Assembly (NCBI RefSeq): GCF_012910905.1
Contig: NZ_WTVN01000008.1
Coordinates: forward strand, 1 to 64,000
Length of the DNA stretch: 64,000 nt
Source: Aromatoleum toluvorans
GTDB taxonomy: Bacteria > Pseudomonadota > Gammaproteobacteria > Burkholderiales > Rhodocyclaceae
Direction: 5' to 3'
Positions 53,181 through 62,443 of the stretch are shown here, in pieces. Numbering within the stretch: the first letter of the stretch is position 1; each line of letters opens with the position of its first letter. Under the pieces are notes generated by a model. It had not been told where the DNA came from. It made no database searches and saw only the letters and a program-made list of their open reading frames with translations. Position numbers and translations under genes: made by a program.

Positions 53181-53971
53181 GACTGCCCTCGGAACATAAG
53201 AGATGTAAGCACGAAATCGAGCGCCAGGATGGCCAGCGCGGACGTGACGACGGTGCGGGTGATCGCGCGCGACAGCCCTTCGGCGGTCGGCGTGCAGTCG
53301 TAACCTTCGAACACGGCGATCAGCGCCACCGTGGCGCCGAACACGAAGCTCTTGAGCACGCCGTTCATGATGTCGAAGCGGAAATCCACGGCCGCCTGCA
53401 TCTGCGACCAGAACGCACCGTCATCGACACCGATGAAGACGACGCCGATCAGCCAGCCGCCGAACACGCCCATCGCGGAAAACAGCGCGGCCAGCAGCGG
53501 CATCGAGATCACGCCGCCCCAGAAACGCGGCGCGACGACGCGGGCGATGGGGTTAACCGCCATCATGTCCATCGCGTCGAGCTGCTCGGTGGTCTTCATC
53601 AGGCCGATCTCCGCAGTCACCGCGAGGCCGGCGCGGCTGGCGAAAAGGAGCCCGGCGACGACGGGCCCGAGCTCGCGCGTCAGCGACAGCGAGACGAGCA
53701 CGCCGAGCGCATCGCCCGAACCGTAGCGCTGCAGCGTCTCGTAGCCCTGCAGGCCGAGCACCATGCCGACGAAGAGGCCGGAGACGACGATGATCAGCAG
53801 CGACAGCACGCCGCTGAAGTAGATCTCGCGCACCGTCAGGTGGATGCGCATCAGCGACTGCCCCGAATGGCGCAGCAGCAGCATGAAGAAACGCGCGGCG
53901 AAACCGATCCGCCACACGCCTTCGACCACCATTGCACCGAGACGGCGGATGACGTTCAGGAGGCCGTTCAT
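53177..53971 (-). CDS. mlaE: Phospholipid transporter permease MlaE
   Basis: The 264 residues have five to six membrane segments and the MlaE signature (REIYFSGVLSLLIIVVSGLFVGMVLGLQGY, LTRELGPVVAGLLFASRAGLAVTAEIGLMKTTEQLDAM). It overlaps mlaD and mlaF by 4 nt each. Confidence 0.94.
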   Translation of the reverse strand: MNGLLNVIRRLGAMVVEGVWRIGFAARFFMLLLRHSGQSLMRIHLTVREIYFSGVLSLLIIVVSGLFVGMVLGLQGYETLQRYGSGDALGVLVSLSLTRELGPVVAGLLFASRAGLAVTAEIGLMKTTEQLDAMDMMAVNPIARVVAPRFWGGVISMPLLAALFSAMGVFGGWLIGVVFIGVDDGAFWSQMQAAVDFRFDIMNGVLKSFVFGATVALIAVFEGYDCTPTAEGLSRAITRTVVTSALAILALDFVLTSLMFRGQS

Positions 53972-54786
53972 GCGCCCCTCCCGCCGATGAGGCTCTCGTC
54001 CAGCGCCGCCGCCGGGTAGTGGAAGGGCACGGGGCCGTCGGCCTCGGCGTGGATGAACTGGTACACCCAGGGATCCTGCGAGGCGCGCAGTTCGTCGGGC
54101 GTCCCTTCCGCGACGACACGGCCTTCGGAGATGAAATAGATGTAATCGACGATCTGCAGCGACTCCATGATGTCGTGCGTCACCATGATCGTCGTCGCGC
54201 CGAGCGCGTCGTTGAGCTTGCGGATGAGCTGGCCGATGACGCCGAGCGAGATGGGGTCGAGACCGGCGAAGGGCTCGTCGTACATGATCAGCATCGGATC
54301 GAGCGCGATCGCGCGGGCCAGCGCGACGCGGCGCGCCATGCCGCCCGACAGCTCCGCCGGCATGAGGTCGGCCGCGCCGCGCAGCCCGACCGCATTGAGC
54401 TTCATCAGCACCATGTCGCGGATCAGGCCGAACGGCAGCTCCGTATGCTCGCGCAACGGGAAGGCCACGTTGTCGAACACGGACATGTCGGTGAACAACG
54501 CCCCGAACTGGAACAGCATGCCCATGCGCCGGCGCATCTCGTACAGCTCGGACGTCGTCAGGGATGCGACGTTGCGGCCGGCGACCTCGACGGTGCCGCC
54601 CGTCGCGCGCAGCTGTCCGCCGATCAGCCGCAGCAGCGTGGTCTTGCCGCAGCCGCTACCGCCCATGATCGCAACGACCTTGCCCCGTGGCACCTTAAGG
54701 TCGATGCCGCGCAGGATCTCGCGCTCGCCATAGGCAAAGCGGACATCCTTCACGCTCACCAGCAGATTGTCGGTTTCGGAAACCAA
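53968..54786 (-). CDS. mlaF: Phospholipid transporter ATPase MlaF
   Basis: The 272 residues show Walker A GGSGCGKTT, signature LSGGMARR, Walker B LIMYDEPFAGLDP and H-loop THDIMES. It is the first gene of the mla operon. The 157 nt upstream to the Kef-type gene shows no feature I can support beyond likely promoter space. Confidence 0.94.
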   Translation of the reverse strand: MVSETDNLLVSVKDVRFAYGEREILRGIDLKVPRGKVVAIMGGSGCGKTTLLRLIGGQLRATGGTVEVAGRNVASLTTSELYEMRRRMGMLFQFGALFTDMSVFDNVAFPLREHTELPFGLIRDMVLMKLNAVGLRGAADLMPAELSGGMARRVALARAIALDPMLIMYDEPFAGLDPISLGVIGQLIRKLNDALGATTIMVTHDIMESLQIVDYIYFISEGRVVAEGTPDELRASQDPWVYQFIHAEADGPVPFHYPAAALDESLIGGRGA

Positions 54787-54943
54787 GTCGCCGCCCCTCG
54801 GGGATCGTCAAAGCTGGCCATTTTAGCAGACAGGCCGCGCCAGACGGCCACCACGCCCGCCCGGATCTGGAACGAATATACGAACACACTGTTGCAAACA
54901 CCACAGCACGTCGGCACATTTCCGGGCTCGGCGTCGCCGCGCC

Positions 54944-56914
54944 TCATTTTCCCCGCAGCAGCCGCCCTTCGGCCTGATCGAGGCCCGCGGGCACGCCCAT
55001 CAGCACGACCACGTCGCCGGCCTCCATCAGCGTATCCGCACCGGGCGCGAGGCCGCGGATGTTGCGCCGGCGCACCGCCGAAACGCTCACCCCGAACTCA
55101 TCGAGCGCCATCGCCCCCAAGGTACGGCCGACCGCATGCGCGCCGGCCGGGAGCGTCACGGGATGCAGCCGCACCTGGCGCGCCTCGGGACCATCGGCCG
55201 CGTCCGTGGTGCCATGGAAGAATCCGCGCATGAGCGCGTAGCGCTGGTTGCGCACGTCGCGGATGCGCCGCACGACGCGATTGAGCGGCACCCCGATCAG
55301 CGCGAGCGCATGCGACGCGAGCATGATGCTGCCCTCGAAGGCTTCCGGCACGACTTCGGCGGCGCCCGCCTGCGCCAGGCGGTCCATGTCCTTCTCGTCG
55401 GCGGCACGCGTGACGACGGGCAGATCCGGCCGCAGCGCGAGTGCGCGATGCAGCACGCGCACGGCCGCCTCGACCTCGCCGAAAGCGATCACCAGCGCGC
55501 TCGCGCGCATGATTCCCGCCGCCATCAGCGTCTCGTGGCGCGATGCGTCGCCATAGACCACCGTGTCACCGGCCGCGGTGGCCTCGCGTACGCGCTCGGG
55601 ATCGAGATCCAGCGCGACATAGCTGACGCTTTCCTGCTCCAGGAAACGCGCCATGTACTGTCCGCTGCGGCCGTAGCCGCAGATGATGATGTGCTTGCTG
55701 GTGTTCATCGACTGCGCCGCGACGCGGGTCAGCTCCATCGAGCGCAGCAGCCATTCGGAGGCGACGAAGCGCATCACGATGCGGTCGCTCACCTGCACCA
55801 CCAGCGGCGCGAGCAGCATCGACACGACCAGCGCCGCGACCGTGGTCTGCAGCAGCGCCGGCGGCATCAGGCCGAGGCCGTCGATCTGCGACACCAGCAC
55901 GAAGCCGAACTCCCCGCCGGCACACAGCCACAGGCCGGTGCGCAGCGCCGTCCCCGCCGACGCGCCGAACGCGCGCGAAGCCGCGAACACGATCGCGCAT
56001 TTCACGACCAGCAGCGCAACCACCATGCCCAGCACCGCAAACAGATGCTCCGCGATCACATGCGCATCGAGGAACATGCCGACCGTGACGAAGAACAGGC
56101 CCAGCAGCACGTCGCGGAAAGGCTTGATGTCCTCCTCGACCTGGTAGCGGAACTCCGTCTCCGAGATCAGCATGCCGGCGAGAAAGGCACCGAGCGCGAG
56201 CGACAGGCCGACCAGCTGCGACAGCCACGCCAGCCCGAGCGTGATCAGCAGCACGTTGAGCATGAAGAGTTCGCCCGAGCGGCGCCGCGCCACCACCGTG
56301 AACCACGCGCGCATCAGCCGCTGGCCGAAACCGAGCACCAGAACCAGCAGCGCGACGGCCTTCAGCGCCGCGATCGCGAGCGTCTCCGCCAGCGCATCGG
56401 CCGGCTGCGACAAGGCCGGGATCAGGATCAGCAGGGGCACGACGGCGATGTCCTGGAACAGCAGCACGCCCATGGTCTCGCGCCCGTGCTTGCTGTCGAG
56501 CTCCATGCGATCGGAAAGCAGCTTCGACAGGATCGCGGTCGAAGACATCGCCAGCGTGCTGCCCAGCGCGAGCCCCGCTCCCCAGTCGAGGCCGAAGAGA
56601 CGCCCCACCGGCATCACCAGCGCAATGCATCCGAGCACCTGGGCGGCGCCGAGCCCGAACACCGTCCGCTTCATGGCCACCAGGCGCGGCAACGAGAACT
56701 CGAGCCCGATCGAGAACATCAGGAACACGACGCCGAATTCGGCAAGATGGCTCGCGCCATCCGAGGCCGGCACGAGTTTCAGCGCATGCGGCCCGACCCC
56801 CGCACCGACCAGCAAGTAGCCGAGCACGGGCGGCAGGTTGAGGCTGCGGAAGATCGCCACCGTGACGACCGCCGCGGCAAGCAGCAGGAGAACCAACTCC
56901 AGGGTATTGGGCAT
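54944..56914 (-). CDS. Kef-type potassium/proton antiporter with RCK domains
   Basis: The 656 residues have a CPA2 exchanger domain of about twelve membrane segments (PPVLGYLLVGAGVGPH, FSIGLEFSLPRL, LFQDIAVVPLLIL). An RCK/TrkA-N nucleotide-binding domain follows (IIICGYGRSGQYMARFLEQE) and then a TrkA-C domain at the end (VRLHPVTLPAGAHAVGRTLG, DTLMEAGDVVVLMGV). This is the KefB/YbaL layout. ATG 56914 is used. It diverges from kdsD. Confidence 0.9.
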   Translation of the reverse strand: MPNTLELVLLLLAAAVVTVAIFRSLNLPPVLGYLLVGAGVGPHALKLVPASDGASHLAEFGVVFLMFSIGLEFSLPRLVAMKRTVFGLGAAQVLGCIALVMPVGRLFGLDWGAGLALGSTLAMSSTAILSKLLSDRMELDSKHGRETMGVLLFQDIAVVPLLILIPALSQPADALAETLAIAALKAVALLVLVLGFGQRLMRAWFTVVARRRSGELFMLNVLLITLGLAWLSQLVGLSLALGAFLAGMLISETEFRYQVEEDIKPFRDVLLGLFFVTVGMFLDAHVIAEHLFAVLGMVVALLVVKCAIVFAASRAFGASAGTALRTGLWLCAGGEFGFVLVSQIDGLGLMPPALLQTTVAALVVSMLLAPLVVQVSDRIVMRFVASEWLLRSMELTRVAAQSMNTSKHIIICGYGRSGQYMARFLEQESVSYVALDLDPERVREATAAGDTVVYGDASRHETLMAAGIMRASALVIAFGEVEAAVRVLHRALALRPDLPVVTRAADEKDMDRLAQAGAAEVVPEAFEGSIMLASHALALIGVPLNRVVRRIRDVRNQRYALMRGFFHGTTDAADGPEARQVRLHPVTLPAGAHAVGRTLGAMALDEFGVSVSAVRRRNIRGLAPGADTLMEAGDVVVLMGVPAGLDQAEGRLLRGK

Positions 56915-57032
56915 GGGCTCTGCATTGTGCATCGGGTTCGGCGGACCCGGTTCGGGTATACTCGTCCGCCTTGGTGCGCTGCAGCGTCGCGCAACGCGAT
57001 CTACAAAAGAAAGTGTAACCGTTCCGAACACC

Positions 57033-58028
57033 ATGAACCCACCCCAGCCCAAATCCGCTCGCGAAGCCGGCGCCATCGCGCTCGCGCGGCGCGTGCTGCG
57101 CATCGAGGCCGACGCGGTCACGGCGCTGGCAGACCGTCTCGGCAGCGAGTTCGAGCAGGCGGTGGACCTGATCCTGCAGCGCCGCGGCCGCGTCATCGTC
57201 ACCGGCATCGGCAAGTCGGGGCACATCGGCCGCAAGCTCGCGGCGACGCTCGCGAGCACCGGCACGCCCGCCTACTTCGTGCACGCGGCCGAGGCCGCGC
57301 ACGGCGACCTCGGCATGATCACGCCGGAAGACATCGTGATCGCGCTGTCGAACTCGGGCGCGAGCGAGGAAGTGCTGACCATCGTGCCGCTGGTCAAGCG
57401 CCAGGGCGCCAAGCTCGTTTCGATCACCGGCCGGCCCGACTCGCCGCTCGCACGGGAGGCCGACGTGCATCTGGACGCTGCCGTCGCCGAGGAAGCCTGT
57501 CCGCTGAACCTCGCCCCGACCGCCAGCACGACCGCCGCCCTGGCGCTCGGCGACGCACTCGCGGTGGCGTTGCTCGATGCCCGCGGCTTCGGCGCCGACG
57601 ACTTCGCCCGTTCGCACCCCGGCGGCAGCCTCGGCCGCCGCCTCCTCACCCACGTCAGCGACGTGATGCGCCCGAGCGGACGCGTACCGCAGATCGCCGA
57701 AACCGCTTCGATGATGACGGCACTGCTCGAGATGTCGCGCGGCGGCATGGGCATGACGGCCATCGTCGCCGCCGACGGCCGCCCGATCGGCATCTTCACC
57801 GATGGCGACCTGCGCCGGGCGCTGGAGCGCGGCTGCGACGCGCGCAGCGCGACGATCGCCGAAGTGATGACGCGCAATCCCCGCAGCATCGGCCCCGACG
57901 CCCTCGCGGTCGCCGCCGCGGAGATGATGGAACGCCAGCGCATCAGCCAGCTGCTGGTGGTCGATGCGCAAGGGGCACTGGCGGGCGCGCTGACGACCCA
58001 CGACCTCATGCTGGCGAAGGTGATCTGA
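57033..58028 (+). CDS. kdsD: Arabinose-5-phosphate isomerase
   Basis: KdsD makes arabinose 5-phosphate for Kdo synthesis. The 331 residues have an N-terminal SIS domain (RVIVTGIGKSGHIGRKLAATLASTGTPAYFVHAAEA, ALSNSGASEEVL, HPGGSLGRRLL) and two C-terminal CBS domains (VMRPSGRVPQIAE, VMTRNPRSIGPDALAV). It starts the Kdo/Lpt cluster, but kdsC is missing after it. Confidence 0.95.
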   Translation: MNPPQPKSAREAGAIALARRVLRIEADAVTALADRLGSEFEQAVDLILQRRGRVIVTGIGKSGHIGRKLAATLASTGTPAYFVHAAEAAHGDLGMITPEDIVIALSNSGASEEVLTIVPLVKRQGAKLVSITGRPDSPLAREADVHLDAAVAEEACPLNLAPTASTTAALALGDALAVALLDARGFGADDFARSHPGGSLGRRLLTHVSDVMRPSGRVPQIAETASMMTALLEMSRGGMGMTAIVAADGRPIGIFTDGDLRRALERGCDARSATIAEVMTRNPRSIGPDALAVAAAEMMERQRISQLLVVDAQGALAGALTTHDLMLAKVI

Positions 58029-58093
58029 TGCGCAATCGCCGCTCCGTCCGCCTTCCCGCCCGCGTTTTGCGCGTCTCGACACCCCGGCCGTGA
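58028..58093 (+). CDS. 21-codon frame in the kdsC position
   Basis: An ATG overlaps the kdsD stop (TGATG) and the frame ends in a TGA that overlaps the GTG start of lptC (GTGA). It encodes an Arg-rich peptide starting MRNRRSVRLPARVL. kdsC normally fills this slot with the same kind of overlaps. The frame may be what is left after deletion of kdsC, or a chance coupling peptide. No KdsC motif (such as FDVDGVLTDG) is present. Confidence 0.35.
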   Translation: MRNRRSVRLPARVLRVSTPRP

Positions 58094-58671
58094 AACCGTC
58101 CGTCCAGCAACTCTACCCCCTGGTCGGGCTGATCATCGTGGCCGGCGCCTCGCTCTGGCTGGAGCGCGTCACGACCGATTCGGACGCCCGCCTGTCGGCG
58201 GAGGCACGCACGGCCCCGGATTTCGTCGCCGAGCAGACCCGGCTCATCGCTTTCGACCACACCGGCCGCCAGCACTACGAGCTGCTGGCGGACAAGATCA
58301 CGCACTACCCGCAGACGGACGTCACGGCACTCGACCTTCCGCGCCTGCGCTACGAAGTCAACGGGCGCGAGCTGTACCTCAACGCCGCACAGGGCGAAGT
58401 GCTCCGGCGGGGTGACGAAGTGCATCTCAAGGGCGACGTGCGCGCCCGGCGCAGCGCGGCCCCGGACCGCCCGGAAATGACCATGTCATCCGCATCGCTC
58501 ACCGTCTGGCCCGACGACGAACGCGCCGAAACCAACGACCCCGTCGTAATCACGCAGGGCGCCAGCACGGCCCACGGCAACGGCATGAAGTCCGACAACA
58601 TCTTCGGCACCCTGGAACTCATCGGCAACGCGCGCGTGAACATCCCGCGCTCCAACCGGAACTCACCCTGA
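58090..58671 (+). CDS. lptC: Lipopolysaccharide export protein LptC
   Basis: LptC is the inner-membrane bitopic protein that passes LPS from LptBFG to LptA. The 193 residues have an N-terminal span (LYPLVGLIIVAGASLWLERV) and the jelly-roll domain (AFDHTGRQHYELLADKITHYPQTD, VWPDDERAETNDPVVITQG). The start is GTG 58090. It overlaps lptA (TGATG). Confidence 0.9.
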   Translation: MKPSVQQLYPLVGLIIVAGASLWLERVTTDSDARLSAEARTAPDFVAEQTRLIAFDHTGRQHYELLADKITHYPQTDVTALDLPRLRYEVNGRELYLNAAQGEVLRRGDEVHLKGDVRARRSAAPDRPEMTMSSASLTVWPDDERAETNDPVVITQGASTAHGNGMKSDNIFGTLELIGNARVNIPRSNRNSP

Positions 58672-59216
58672 TGCGCACCTCCCACTCCGCCGCGCTGGCA
58701 CTCGCCCTCACCCTGGTCTCGCTGCCGGCACTCGCCGAACGGGCCGACCGCAACCAGCCCGTCAACATCGAAGCGAACCGCGTCACCGTCGACGATCGCA
58801 ACAAGGTGCACGTGTTCGAAGGCGACGCCGTGCTGACCCAGGGTACGCTCGTCATCACGGGAACCAAGATCGTCGTGACCCAGGGCGCCGACGGTTTTCA
58901 GTCGGGCGTGGCGACCGGCAGCGACAAGCGCCTCGCAACCTTCCGCCAGAAACGCGAAGGCAGCAACGAGTACGTCGAGGGCGAGGCCGAGCGCATCGAG
59001 TACGACAGCCGTGCCGAGCGCGCCCGCCTGTTCAACCAGGCGCACGTCAAGTCCGGCGCCGACGAGGTGCGTGGCCCCTATATCGAATACGACTCGCTGA
59101 GCGAGAACTATCTCGTCACGACCCCGCCCGGCAAGACCGAAACCCGCACGACCGGTGACGGGCGCGTGCGTGCGGTGATCCAGCCCAAGAATGCCGGCAC
59201 CGAGAAGACCAACTAA
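58671..59216 (+). CDS. lptA: Lipopolysaccharide transport periplasmic protein LptA
   Basis: LptA bridges the periplasm as an oligomer carrying LPS. The 181 residues have a Sec signal (SAALALALTLVSLPALA) and the OstA domain (DRNQPVNIEANRVTVDDRNKVHVFEGDAVLTQG). lptB and rpoN, which usually follow, are not here. Confidence 0.93.
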   Translation: MRTSHSAALALALTLVSLPALAERADRNQPVNIEANRVTVDDRNKVHVFEGDAVLTQGTLVITGTKIVVTQGADGFQSGVATGSDKRLATFRQKREGSNEYVEGEAERIEYDSRAERARLFNQAHVKSGADEVRGPYIEYDSLSENYLVTTPPGKTETRTTGDGRVRAVIQPKNAGTEKTN

Positions 59217-59243
59217 CCGTTTACCTGACACGGAGGAGAGTGC

Positions 59244-60020
59244 ATGGAGTACAACAACATCATCGTCGAGACGCGCGGACGGGTCGGGCTCATCACCCTC
59301 AACCGCCCCAAGGCGCTGAACGCCCTCAACGACCAACTGATCGATGAAGTCGGCCACGCGCTGGGCGGGTTCGAGAACGACGAGAACATCGGCGCGATCG
59401 TCATCACGGGATCGGAAAAGGCCTTCGCGGCCGGCGCCGACATCGGCGCGATGGCGAGCTACTCGCACATGGACGCCTACAAGGGCGACTACATCACGCG
59501 CAACTGGGAGCGCCTGAAGACCTGCCGCAAGCCCATCATCGCGGCCGTTGCCGGCTTCGCGCTGGGCGGCGGATGCGAGCTCGCGATGATGTGCGACATG
59601 ATCTTCGCGGCCGACACCGCGAAATTCGGTCAGCCCGAGATCAAGCTCGGCGTTCTGCCCGGCGCCGGCGGCACCCAGCGGCTGCCGCGCGCGATCGGCA
59701 AGGCGAAGGCCATGGACATGTGCCTCACCGCACGCATGATCGACGCCACCGAAGCCGAGCGCGCCGGCCTGGTCGCGCGCGTCGTGCCGGCCGAGCGCCT
59801 GGTGGACGAAGCCATCGAAGCGGCCACGGTTATCGCCGGCTTCTCGCTGCCGGTGGTCATGATGATCAAGGAATCGGTCAATCGCGCCTTCGAAAGCAGC
59901 CTCAACGAAGGCCTGCTGTTCGAACGCCGCACCTTCCACTCGGCCTTCGGCCTCGACGACCAGAAGGAAGGCATGGCCGCCTTCGTCGAGAAGCGCAAGC
60001 CCGTCTTCAAGCATCGCTGA
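59244..60020 (+). CDS. Enoyl-CoA hydratase
   Basis: The 258 residues are a crotonase-fold hydratase for beta-oxidation. [15 protein letters not shown] carries the oxyanion-hole Gly and first catalytic Glu, and [19 protein letters not shown] carries the second. The C-terminus [30 protein letters not shown] is typical of the short-chain type. A GGAGGAG site precedes the ATG. A terminator follows, so it is probably read with lptA or on its own. Confidence 0.93.
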   Translation: MEYNNIIVETRGRVGLITLNRPKALNALNDQLIDEVGHALGGFENDENIGAIVITGSEKAFAAGADIGAMASYSHMDAYKGDYITRNWERLKTCRKPIIAAVAGFALGGGCELAMMCDMIFAADTAKFGQPEIKLGVLPGAGGTQRLPRAIGKAKAMDMCLTARMIDATEAERAGLVARVVPAERLVDEAIEAATVIAGFSLPVVMMIKESVNRAFESSLNEGLLFERRTFHSAFGLDDQKEGMAAFVEKRKPVFKHR

Positions 60021-60029
60021 TGCGTTTTG

Positions 60030-60056
60030 CGCCGCCACAATTCTGTGGCGGCGTTT
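60030..60056 (+). terminator. Intrinsic terminator after the enoyl-CoA hydratase gene
   Basis: CGCCGCCACA and TGTGGCGGCG pair around ATTC and are followed by TTT. From here to the phasin start (60358) the only signals I see are the phasin promoter and its leader; the first 190 nt holds no gene I can support. Confidence 0.8.
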
Positions 60057-60247
60057 CCTCCCCGTGTAATTTTCGCGTAATCTTCGCAGCGCATGCTGCA
60101 AGGCGCCATTGATGCCATTGGCACAGGCTGCGAACCTCCCCGTTGTCATTTGTTTCAAAGTGAAACCAAATAAAAACAGGGGAATAGCGTAACTACAGGT
60201 TTACGAGTACGTCGTGAAAAATTTCTTGTGCGGCGCACAAGTTGCGG

Positions 60248-60275
60248 TTGACACGAGGTAGATCGGACCTATAAT
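60248..60275 (+). promoter_or_regulatory. Consensus sigma-70 promoter of the phasin gene
   Basis: Perfect TTGACA (60248-60253) and TATAAT (60270-60275), 16 nt apart. The predicted start near 60282 leaves a 75-nt leader before ATG 60358. A perfect promoter fits the high level of phasin expected on storage granules. Confidence 0.85.
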
Positions 60276-60357
60276 CAAGTATATGTTGCGACGCACCATG
60301 CACATCGCGGTTGCGAAGCAAACTATCCACCGTAACCGTCATCATCTGGAGATGAAT

Positions 60358-60918
60358 ATGTTTGCTACCCCCGAGCAGTTCGCAGCCGCCAACAAGGCCA
60401 ACGTCGAAACCCTGCTGACCCTGGCCAACAACGCGTTCGCCAGCGCCGAGCGTTTCGCCGCCCTGAACCTGAACACCGCCCGTTCGATCCTCGAAGACGG
60501 TCTGGCCAACTCCAAGGCCCTGCTCGGCGCCAAGGACGCCCAGGAGTTCCTGGGCCTGCAGGCTTCGCTGGTTCAGCCGCTGGTCGAGAAGGCCGTGGCC
60601 TACAACCGCAGCGTCTATGAGATCGCTTCGCAGGGCCAGGAAGAAGTGTCGAAGCTGGTCGAAGTCCAGATCGCCGAACTGAACAAGACCCTGGCTGCCG
60701 CCCTCGACAAGGCTGCCAAGTCGGCCCCGGCCGGCTCGGACGTCGCCGTTGCCGCCGTCAAGTCGGCCATCGCCGCCGCCAACAGCGCCTACGACAGCGT
60801 CAGCAAGGCCGCCAAGCAGGTTGCCGAGATCGCCGAAGCGAACGTCGCTGCCGCGACCAACGCCACCGTCAAGGCCGTGAGCGCCAGCGCCAAGGCCGCG
60901 CCGAAGAAGGCTGCCTGA
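60358..60918 (+). CDS. phaP: Phasin, polyhydroxyalkanoate granule protein
   Basis: The 186 residues match the Phasin_2 family: MFATPEQFAAANKANVETLLTLANNAFASAERFAALNLN, then ANSKALLGAKDAQEFL and an Ala/Lys-rich helical tail ending KAAPKKAA. Phasins coat PHB granules and limit their size. ATG 60358 is 6 nt after GGAG; the ATG at 60352 overlaps that site. Codon use is strongly biased to C-ending codons, consistent with high expression. Confidence 0.93.
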   Translation: MFATPEQFAAANKANVETLLTLANNAFASAERFAALNLNTARSILEDGLANSKALLGAKDAQEFLGLQASLVQPLVEKAVAYNRSVYEIASQGQEEVSKLVEVQIAELNKTLAAALDKAAKSAPAGSDVAVAAVKSAIAAANSAYDSVSKAAKQVAEIAEANVAAATNATVKAVSASAKAAPKKAA

Positions 60919-60972
60919 TCGCTGCCTGATCGAATCGCCGCCGCCGACCCCGCGAGGGCGGCGCGGCAACGG

Positions 60973-61010
60973 GAAGCCCCGCGGAGAAATCCGCGGGGCT
61001 TCTTTGCTTT
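60973..61010 (+). terminator. Intrinsic terminator after the phasin gene
   Basis: GAAGCCCCGCGGA and TCCGCGGGGCTTC pair perfectly around GAAA and are followed by TTTGCTTT. Confidence 0.92.
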
Positions 61011-61098
61011 CCGGGCAGCGGACGCCGGTGACTGCCCCCCCAAAACGGTTCGGGCTGAGCCCCGTCGAAGCCCTGCCCGTCCCTTCAGCGAGGGGGCA

Positions 61099-62319
61099 CT
61101 ATTTGGTCGCCACGTTGCTGGTTGCCGGCGACCCGGCGGCGCCCTCGGACTCCTCGTCCTCTTCCTGCTCCTCCTCGATCGACAGGCTCAGCTCGGTCGC
61201 CGCGGTGGTCTTCGGCTGCCCGCGCTCGGCCTTCAGCTTGATCTGGAGGCGCAACTCGTTCGTCGAGTCGGCATTGCGGATCGCTTCCTCGTAGCTGATG
61301 AAACCGGCGTCGTAGAGGTCGAACAGCGCCTGGTCGAACGTGCACATGCCCAGTTCGCGCGACTTGGCCATGATCTCCTTGATCGACTGGAACTGCCCCT
61401 TGAAGATCATCTCCGAGATCGTCGGCGTGTTGAGCAGGATCTCGATCGCCGCCTTTCGCCCCTTGCCGTCCTCGGTGCGGATCAGGCGCTGCGACACGAT
61501 CGCGCGCAGGTTGGACGACAGGTCCATCAGCAGCTGGTTGCGACGCTCCTCGGGGAAGAAATTCACGATCCGGTCGATGGTCTGGTTGGCGTTGTTCGCG
61601 TGCAGGGTGCCGAGGCACAGGTGGCCGGTTTCGGCGAAGGCGATCGCGTGCTCCATCGTCTCGCGGTCGCGGATCTCGCCGATCAGGATCACGTCGGGCG
61701 CCTGGCGCAGCGTGTTCTTCAGCGCGTGTTCCCAGGAGTGCGTATCGACGCCGACCTCGCGGTGCGTGACGAGGCACTGCTTGTTGCGGTGCACGTATTC
61801 GACCGGATCCTCGACCGTGATGATGTGGCCCGGCGCGGTACTGTTGCGGTGATCGATCATCGCCGCCAACGTCGTCGATTTGCCGGATCCCGTGCCGCCC
61901 ACGACCAGCACGAGGCCGCGCTTGGTCATGATGATGTCCTTGAGCACCTCGGGCAGGCCGAGCTTGGCCAGATTGGGGATTTCGGAGGCGATGGTGCGGA
62001 TGACCATGCCGACATGCTGCTGCTGGACGAAGACATTCACGCGGAAGCGGCACACGCCGGGAATCGAGATCGCGAAGTTGCACTCCATCTCGGCCTCGAA
62101 CTCGGCGCGCTGGCGGTCGTTCATCAGGCTCAGCGCGAGCGAACGGGTGATGTCGGGGGTCAGGCGCTGTTGGCTGAGCGCCTTCATCGTGCCGTGCGCC
62201 TTCACGCTCGGCGGGAAATCCACCGAGATGAACAGGTCGGAGCCATCCATCTGGTGCATGGCATTGAGCAGCCGGTGCATGTAGCTGCGGGCTTCTTCGA
62301 TGCCCAGGGCAGACGACAT
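61099..62319 (-). CDS. pilU: Type IV pilus retraction ATPase PilU
   Basis: PilU helps PilT retract type IV pili. The 406 residues show Walker A GGTGSGKST, the Asp box VEDPVEYVH, Walker B DVILIGEIRD and the His box FAETGHLCLGTLHANNA, with an acidic C-terminal tail (SIEEEQEEDEESEG) typical of PilU. pilT is not in the window. It lies 124 nt after the kinase gene and reads the same way. Confidence 0.93.
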   Translation of the reverse strand: MSSALGIEEARSYMHRLLNAMHQMDGSDLFISVDFPPSVKAHGTMKALSQQRLTPDITRSLALSLMNDRQRAEFEAEMECNFAISIPGVCRFRVNVFVQQQHVGMVIRTIASEIPNLAKLGLPEVLKDIIMTKRGLVLVVGGTGSGKSTTLAAMIDHRNSTAPGHIITVEDPVEYVHRNKQCLVTHREVGVDTHSWEHALKNTLRQAPDVILIGEIRDRETMEHAIAFAETGHLCLGTLHANNANQTIDRIVNFFPEERRNQLLMDLSSNLRAIVSQRLIRTEDGKGRKAAIEILLNTPTISEMIFKGQFQSIKEIMAKSRELGMCTFDQALFDLYDAGFISYEEAIRNADSTNELRLQIKLKAERGQPKTTAATELSLSIEEEQEEDEESEGAAGSPATSNVATK

Positions 62320-62443
62320 AGATATTTTTCCTCAGGGTCAGCCGGCGCGAGTGCGCCTGACGGCCCGATTCAAAGACGAAAAACGAAATTTTAGGGTATC
62401 GCCGCCGAAACCGGATACGGCCCGCGTGTCGGCCAGCGGCGGA

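Noticed and set aside
55136-58093. A 985-codon open frame on the plus strand opposite the Kef-type gene and running through kdsD
   Set aside because: It crosses the divergent promoter space and is out of frame with kdsD. Composition is Arg/His/Gln-rich with no motif. The real genes on both sides are complete.
60100-60140. TTGGCAC near 60117 as a sigma-54 promoter for the phasin gene
   Set aside because: The GG to GC spacing is 8 nt, not 10, and a perfect sigma-70 promoter lies closer to the gene.
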